64,000 nucleotides of DNA from Cricetomys ansorgei (lineage: Eukaryota; Chordata; Mammalia; Rodentia; Nesomyidae): contig JAMJFZ010000239.1 in NCBI GenBank assembly GCA_026225945.1, positions 24,577,501 through 24,641,500 of the forward strand, written 5' to 3'. Within the stretch, counting starts at the first letter, position 1. The number at the start of each line of letters is the position of its first letter. Position numbers and translations under genes: made by a program. Of this stretch, positions 58,691-64,000 are shown one piece after another. The notes under the pieces are model-generated. The model was not told the DNA's origin and made no database searches. It was given only the letters and a program-made list of their open reading frames with translations.

Positions 58691-60420
58691 TGGTCAACAA
58701 AGTTAATCATTTTATAAATGTCTTAACTTATTAGGATGTTAGAGCTTTCTGTTGACAGATCTGAGACTTCAGTGAAGGAAAAATAACATTGTCAACCCCC
58801 CAGAAGACCTGGATTACTAAATACTGCACACATAAAAGCATAAGAGGGATTTTATCATGTCAAAACTATTACCAGAAAAATATCAAAGTAAGCCACAAAA
58901 GCTTCACTGTTATTATTTCTTTGCTGGGACATGAAAATTAAATAGGAAATAAATTAATTAGGTGTTTCTCAAAAGACTATACATCACTCTCACCCAATAG
59001 TTATTTGTACCTTTAAAACTAATTTATTTGGTCCATTCTGTACAATTTATATGCAGTTAATTGTCTTTGAAATCATTCATAATTCAATTGACTATTCAAC
59101 AAATAAGTGTTCAGGTAATTAACAACTCTCATATAACTTCATTGCCTTTATTAACATTAATATGGCGGAGATGGTTTTCCCAGCTTTCTCCATCCAGTCC
59201 TTCAAGCTGAATAATGCTGAAACAATAGTAGAGAATTGTAACTCTCAATAAAAAGGAATATATTAACACTGATTCTCTACAATTCCCCTCTGTTGAAATT
59301 CTGTGACTAACATGAAAGCCTTGGTGTAGAAGATCTATTTTGCCTTGTGGTGTTAGTCAATTCTGTTACTGTAAGTAGTACTTCAGCTCACTGCCTTGGA
59401 GATTCTCATAATGGTAAGTGGACCGCACCTTGCAGACAGGTGTGCAGAAGCCCTTCATAGCAGTCCTGCACAGTGGCTCACAGCTACCCTCTTCATGGAA
59501 GAATAAGCAAGAGAATGTGGGATGTGGATCGCCTCCCTCTGTTGCCTTCAGAGGCGCTCTTCCCAGGATCTACTCACTTCCCTGCTGCCTCTTAAATATC
59601 TTTAAATTCCCACCAGTACACTACCATTAAAAAAGAAAAAAAAGAAAAAAAAGTCTTTCAAAACACCCATCAGGGATGGACTTCAGGTACTAAGGATAGC
59701 CTGAGAACAAAAGTATCACATTTACAATTATTATCTGTCTTTCCATTCTGTCTACATTTCCCAATGAAAGGGATCTCAGGTTAGTGGATTTGGGTAGCTC
59801 TTTGCTATCACCAATACAGAAATGGAGCTATATGTCATTCAGACAGTGGATGACCCCAAGTCTTTAGGACCCACAGCAATGCACTGTTGTTTTCATTTAT
59901 TCATTAAATCAACTGGACTTAGTGCCATCCAAAGTGTACTTGACCATTGGCCAAAAAAAAAAAAAAAAAAAAAGAGTTAGCAATGTGCATAGTATTATAG
60001 TATTTTAGAGACAATTTGTTCAAAAGTTTTACATGTAGATTTATAAATGATTCATTAGATGTAAGTTTATTAGTTTATTAAAAAAAAAAGAATGACATTA
60101 CTACAATACTGAAGGTTATTTTCATCTTTTGTTTCTAGGCTTACATGTACATTTACTATAAGAAAGGAGTATAAATAAAATTAAATGCAGTGGACATCAG
60201 CTTTATTTGAGAACTGAAAACCCAATGAGTATTTAATGTGGCTCCTTTTAAGTCTTCCAGTTGTATTTGTTTGTTTGATTTATTTTCTGTAAGTTCTCAC
60301 AGGAATTCTCTCCCCACTACAGCGAGTTCTTCAGTAACATTAGTTGTGTTTCCTTTTAATACTAGATATCCTTTACAACGTTTAAAATTAATATGTCCAC
60401 CTATAACCCAGTTCATTTTA
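58691..60420. other. Unrecognised sequence
   Basis: No exon or repeat family recognised. 59400-59610 is the GC-richer part and has a 70-codon frame without recognisable product. A-rich (AAAAAAAG)n-like repeats at 59629-59652 and an (A)21 run at 59953-59973 may be tails of unidentified retroelements. Confidence 0.45.
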
Positions 60421-60424
60421 GTAT

Positions 60425-60782
60425 TGTTTAAAAAAATTGTGTGTATGTGTGGGTGGGAGTGGTTTATGTGTATGACATATAGGATCACACACATATATGT
60501 GTGGAGTACACACAACATGCAAGTGGAGATGAGAGTAGACTATCAGGTTTAATGTATTTCTTTCTATCTTATTCCTTTGAGGTAGTTCTGTCAAGGAACT
60601 TTTAGGTAGGCTGGCCACTAATAAAACCAAAAAAATCATGTTTCTCATTCACACACCCCTGAGTAAAAGGGTGTTCATGTGGCCATACCTGGCTTTTTAC
60701 ATTATTTCTGTAGATTTGAACTCAGATCCTCATACTTGCATAGTAAGTACTCTTACTCACTAAGCCATCTCTGTGGCCCCAT
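60425..60782 (-). mobile_element. B4/RSINE-type SINE, minus strand
   Basis: A TG/CA-rich tail (60438-60520) is followed by a degraded B1-like middle ('ttccttttgaggtagttctg'-like) and a clear ID-like end: 'gatttgaactcagatcctca', 'cttgcatagtaagtactctt', 'actcactaagccatctctgt'. Confidence 0.78.
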
Positions 60783-60899
60783 GGCCCACTTCTGTTAGGC
60801 CTAATTAATGCCTTTCTCTTCAGATACATACCAAGAATTCTGAAATTATGTTTCTTTGATCTTTGAAAGAGGACATGATAGTTGATTTCACCTTGCAGT

Positions 60900-61258
60900 A
60901 ACTTCTTATTTTTTTCTTATAAAAGAAAGCATTTCATTGGGGCTTACTTACAATTTTGGAGGTTTATTCCATTATTGTCATGGCAGAAAGCATGGTGGCA
61001 GGCAGGACATGTTTCTGGAGAAATACCTAAGAGTTCTATGGATATCTTGATATGTAGGCAGCAGGAAGAGAGAGCCCTTGGGCCTGCCTTGTGCTATTTT
61101 TAGCTTCAAAACCCACCCCTAATGACAAGCTTTCTTCAATAGGCCACACCTACTCCAACAAAGTCATGCTTCCTAATCTTTCTCAAATGGTACCACTCCT
61201 TGATAAGTAAGCATTAAAAAAAATAAGCCTATGTGGGCCATTTTTCATTCAAACCTCT
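60900..61258 (-). mobile_element. Rodent LTR-type repeat, minus strand
   Basis: Same family as 1184-1556: 'tataaaagaaagcatttcat', 'tggggcttacttacaatttt', 'ccattattgtcatggcagaa', 'gcatggtggcaggcaggaca', 'aataggccacacctactcca', ending 'cattcaaacctct'. Confidence 0.7.
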
Positions 61259-61440
61259 ACAGAAGTTATGTCAGTTTCTACACCTCAATGCTAGGACGCC
61301 ATCTGGCTTGAACCTGTGCAGACTTTGTGCATGCTGCCACAGTCTTTCTGAGTTTGTATATTCATCAGTCCTGTTGAGTCTGGAAGAAACTGTTTCCTGG
61401 CATCATCTACCTTCTTGATGCCTCGTTGAGGAAAAAGCAG
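61258..61440 (-). mobile_element. LINE-1 (Lx-like) 3' UTR fragment, minus strand
   Basis: 'catctggcttgaacctgtgc', 'gactttgtgcatgctgccac', 'catcagtcctgttgagtctg' and 'gaagaaactgtttcctggca' are the reverse complement of a LINE-1 3' UTR block. The same block occurs at 37970-38080. Confidence 0.8.
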
Positions 61441-61683
61441 AAAGGCATTTTATTTTATTTTTTCTACTTTGTTATCATGAGCAGCAGTGACACACATTCT
61501 CTAAATATCAGTATACAGATTTGCTTATCTGTGCTCAAAAGTGTCAATCTACATTACGGATTAATATCCAAACCCTTCAATTCTTTACAAGAATTCTGAC
61601 AAAATATGCCTTATAGTGTGATTTTGTATTTCTCTTCTGCTTCCTTAACTGGAAAATCACAAACTATTGCATTTCTTTCTTTC

Positions 61684-61708
61684 TTTTTTTTTTTTTTTTT
61701 TTTTTTTT
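61684..61708. repeat. (T)25 homopolymer
   Basis: T run preceded by TTTC units. No recognisable minus-strand SINE follows on the right. Confidence 0.9.
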
Positions 61709-62104
61709 GCACATTTTGAAAATAGGTTATGCTGCTCTTCAAACTGCTGTGGACACTTAAAGATAAGTGAGATGTCTTAAGGCCAAAAGTGTGTGCTTAC
61801 GAAAATGCTGAGATCAAGGAATAAGGTAGCTTTCTAAATGATGGAATTTGAATTTCCTGAGTCAGTCTGAATTTAAAGGTAGATTATTCCTCAGTTTATT
61901 TCATTGATCATTTTTCTCCCTTCAATTAAGTAACTCAATTAGGAAATTGAATACAGTAACCATTCATATATTTAATATTTCATGTGTGTTATTTTGCATG
62001 TGATTTGTTTATAAAACATCAACATGAGGAAAAGTTTATATATTTACTTTTAAAAAATGATATAGCAAGAATTATTAGCAAATTAATTCTACCTATTCAT
62101 TGTG

Positions 62105-62585
62105 TTATAGCTTGAATCTGAACAGTCTAAATAAAGTCATTTGTTAAAGTACTGGCTTTATGCTTATAAGATTGGAAGAGTGGCTGTAAGGTGATGGGAT
62201 CATAAGTGCTCTGTTTCATTAGGTGGTTAATCCATTATAGGGAAAATGATGGCATTCTTAAAAATTGATGAATATGAGGTGTAATCTAGTGGGAGAAACT
62301 TGCTAACTGGCCATGTGCCCTGAATAGTGAGTGATATGTCCCCCAGACTGTTTCTTTCTACCTCTGTCTACCTATTTTATAGACTGAGCAGATATATCCA
62401 ATCACGCACTCTCTGCAATGCTATTCTGAATTGCCGCAAGCCCCAAAAGGAGGCCAGCAAGGACTGATACCTTGTAAATTCACAAAGAAGCCAAACCAAT
62501 CGAAACAGTTCAATGTATTTATTTTAAGGGATTATTTTTCATCAACTATGTTGTCACAATGATGAAAAGCTGATGAAAACATGAT
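62105..62585 (+). mobile_element. MaLR-type LTR (MST/MLT1-like), plus strand
   Basis: Near-complete order: 'gttatagcttgaatctgaac', 'gtgatgggatcataagtgct', 'gtggttaatccattataggg', 'gatggcattcttaaaa', 'tgtgccctgaatagtgagtg', 'tttctttctacctctgtcta', 'caaagaagccaaaccaat' and a terminal 'tgttgtcacaatgatgaaaagctga' (diverged). It predates the rodent radiation by family age. Confidence 0.8.
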
Positions 62586-62594
62586 GGTTAATTA

Positions 62595-62690
62595 AACCAG
62601 TGCCTGGGTTAGAGGTCAGTCAGTAGAGTGTCTACACAGCATTCACAAAGCCCTGTGTTCGATTCCAGAGCTACGTAAAGCAAGTTGTTA
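62595..62690 (+). mobile_element. ID-like tRNA-derived SINE fragment, plus strand
   Basis: 'tgggttagaggtcagtcagt' then 'agagtgtctacacagcattc' and 'gccctgtgttcgattccaga'. The GTTCGATTCC block is a good Pol III B-box, but the cloverleaf is not complete, so this is a SINE rather than a tRNA gene. Confidence 0.65.
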
Positions 62691-63036
62691 AGCTTGTTCT
62701 ATATAAGACTTTTCTCAAAAAAAAAAGAGGGAAAGAGAGATTATTAAAAAAAAAAACACAAATAACAAGGAAAAACACTGGTTATTAGGATTTACCATCA
62801 TCCAATAATTCCATCAATGCATTTTCCAGAGTCTCAGCCTAGTTTTTCAGATAAAAATTAATAGTATATATTAACACCCCTGTTCATAAGTATGTAATTC
62901 TCTAGATAGCAAATGAAAGTTCCACAAAACTTATACCCTAGTGTAGAACAGGTCACAAAAAGGATGAGTCCCATAATGGGCAGTCTAAATATATTTACAC
63001 ATGAACAACACTAAATGGACTTAGTAGGACATACAC

Positions 63037-63070
63037 ACACACACTTATGCATATATGCATAAGTGTGTGT
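63037..63070. repeat. Perfect 34-bp palindrome
   Basis: ACACACACTTATGCATA followed directly by its reverse complement TATGCATAAGTGTGTGT. It joins a CA tract to a TG tract through a shared AT core. Confidence 0.95.
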
Positions 63071-63084
63071 CTGTATGTGTGTAG

Positions 63085-63185
63085 AGGCAATGAATTGAAA
63101 GTGAGCCTGGAGCCCCTGGGAGAAGTTGGAGGGGATAGGAAATGATGTTCAATACACACAGTACACATACATAAAGTTTTAAGAA
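63085..63185 (+). mobile_element. LINE-1 3' tail fragment, plus strand
   Basis: 'ggcaatgaattgaaagtgag' followed by 'gggagaagttggaggggata' and 'ggaaatgatgttcaatac' resembles the LINE-1 3' terminus. Confidence 0.55.
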
Positions 63186-63399
63186 TAAATTACAAAACTA
63201 TAAGGTACTTCCAAATACAAATTAAAGAACAATTAGAAACATGGGCTTTACTAGAGCTAAATAGTGAGAAAAGTTTATAAATCAACATTTTAAAAATATC
63301 TATGTATATTTGCTGACTATATAAAAATGTAAATAGAGTATCTACTCCTGTTTTTAAAGTCGATCGTAGTTACATTCTGCTCACTATGTATAATGTTCA

Positions 63400-63727
63400 C
63401 TGCATGCATATGATCTCAGAGATGGTCACATGGTATCGGACGACCAAGTGAGGGCTTTTCTCTGGGGAAGACCTTCTCTTCCACTCTCAGCATCAGTTAG
63501 CTACCTGTGGCATTATGTCCTTCTTTGTCTAGGGCTGAGGCCTCCTGGGCTTTCCCCTTTATGAGTTAGCATATTTATTGGTTTCTTTCTTGTTCAGGTC
63601 ATTTTTAGGCAGCCATGTTGATGAGACTTAATTGGCATAGCATTTCTAACATTTCAAATGACAGAATTTCACAGCACACTTCCTGTTCCTCTGGGTCTTA
63701 CAATCTTTCTAAGTCCTCTGCTGATAC
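63400..63727 (-). mobile_element. LINE-1 (Lx-like) 3' UTR, minus-oriented segment
   Basis: 'ggaagaccttctcttccact', 'tgtctagggctgaggcctcc', 'tgggctttcccctttatgag', 'tttaggcagccatgttgatg', 'cctctgggtcttacaatctt' are the reverse complement of a LINE-1 3' UTR. It abuts a plus-oriented LINE-1 end. Confidence 0.8.
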
Positions 63728-63850
63728 ATACAAATAAATGAAAAGGGGCCATTGAGTTTGAGAGTGAGCAAGGGTTGCATGGAAGGGGTTGGTGGGAAGG
63801 AAATGATATAATTATAACGTCAAGAAATAGAAGTTTATTATATAAAATGT
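63728..63850 (+). mobile_element. LINE-1 3' end, plus-oriented segment
   Basis: 'aaaggggccattgagtttga', 'gagtgagcaagggttgcatg', 'gaaggggttggtgggaagga' and 'atgatataattata' form the terminal LINE-1 3' UTR. With the inverted part just upstream, this is the head-to-head layout expected of an inverted LINE-1 insertion. Confidence 0.7.
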
Positions 63851-64000
63851 AGATAAGCAAAAGAATAGGCAACTCAAATAACTATGAGTTTTACAATGAA
63901 TACTTTAAAATAGATATGTTTAATATATATTAAGAACACTGTAACATCAAAATTTTTCTGTTTATTAACAAATAAAAATTAGAAGGCAGTTAACACATGA

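Noticed and set aside
62595..62690. tRNA gene with GTTCGATTCC B-box
   Set aside because: No matching acceptor stem or anticodon loop. Better explained as a tRNA-derived SINE relic.

Overview
This window looks like muroid rodent nuclear DNA, most likely mouse or a close relative. It is AT-rich, full of microsatellites, and carries rodent-restricted SINEs (B1, B2, B3, B4/RSINE and ID types) plus many decayed pieces of rodent LINE-1 3' UTR (Lx-like). I found no intact protein-coding gene, tRNA, rRNA, CRISPR array or bacterial-type operon. The open frames of 60-125 codons fit chance or repeat-derived frames, with one clear exception. All family names come from recognition by eye; no database search was run.

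The exception is at 41653-41945. It is a displaced copy of the last coding exon of the growth-factor gene Fgf4: 57 codons through the normal stop, with the upstream intron end and its splice acceptor still attached. A perfect 21-bp direct repeat flanks it and there is no poly(A) tail. The insert is rich in CpG inside CpG-poor DNA, so it looks recent. It is not an ordinary spliced, polyadenylated retrocopy, and it is the most interesting object here.

Layout. 1-5.2 kb: B3 fragment, LTR-like repeat, inverted LINE-1, a 44-bp minisatellite, B4 and ID elements. 5.2-14.4 kb: mostly unrecognised AT-rich DNA with a 38-nt T tract, small duplications and a second degenerate 44-bp tandem array. 14.4-20.4 kb: B2, LINE-1 pieces, and a long-R LTR-like element split by a second LTR-like insertion. 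20.4-29 kb: quiet DNA, then a cluster of LINE-1 tails, B1, three B3 elements and microsatellites. 29-36.5 kb: mostly unrecognised, with LINE-1-like pieces. 36.5-38.7 kb: an LTR, then an inverted LINE-1 3' UTR interrupted by an unknown insert, then B3. 38.7-49.6 kb: the Fgf4 fragment, several minus-strand LTR-type repeats, B1, and a possibly conserved non-coding tract. 49.6-56 kb: two weak exon-like candidates, an ID element, a LINE-1 ORF2 remnant, and two adjacent copies of the long-R LTR-like family. 56-64 kb: a 1.7-kb LINE-1 3' UTR, B4, MaLR-type LTR, a 34-bp perfect palindrome, and a LINE-1 with an inverted 5' part.

Nothing here works together as a pathway. The window is best read as intergenic or deep intronic DNA shaped by successive retroelement insertions.
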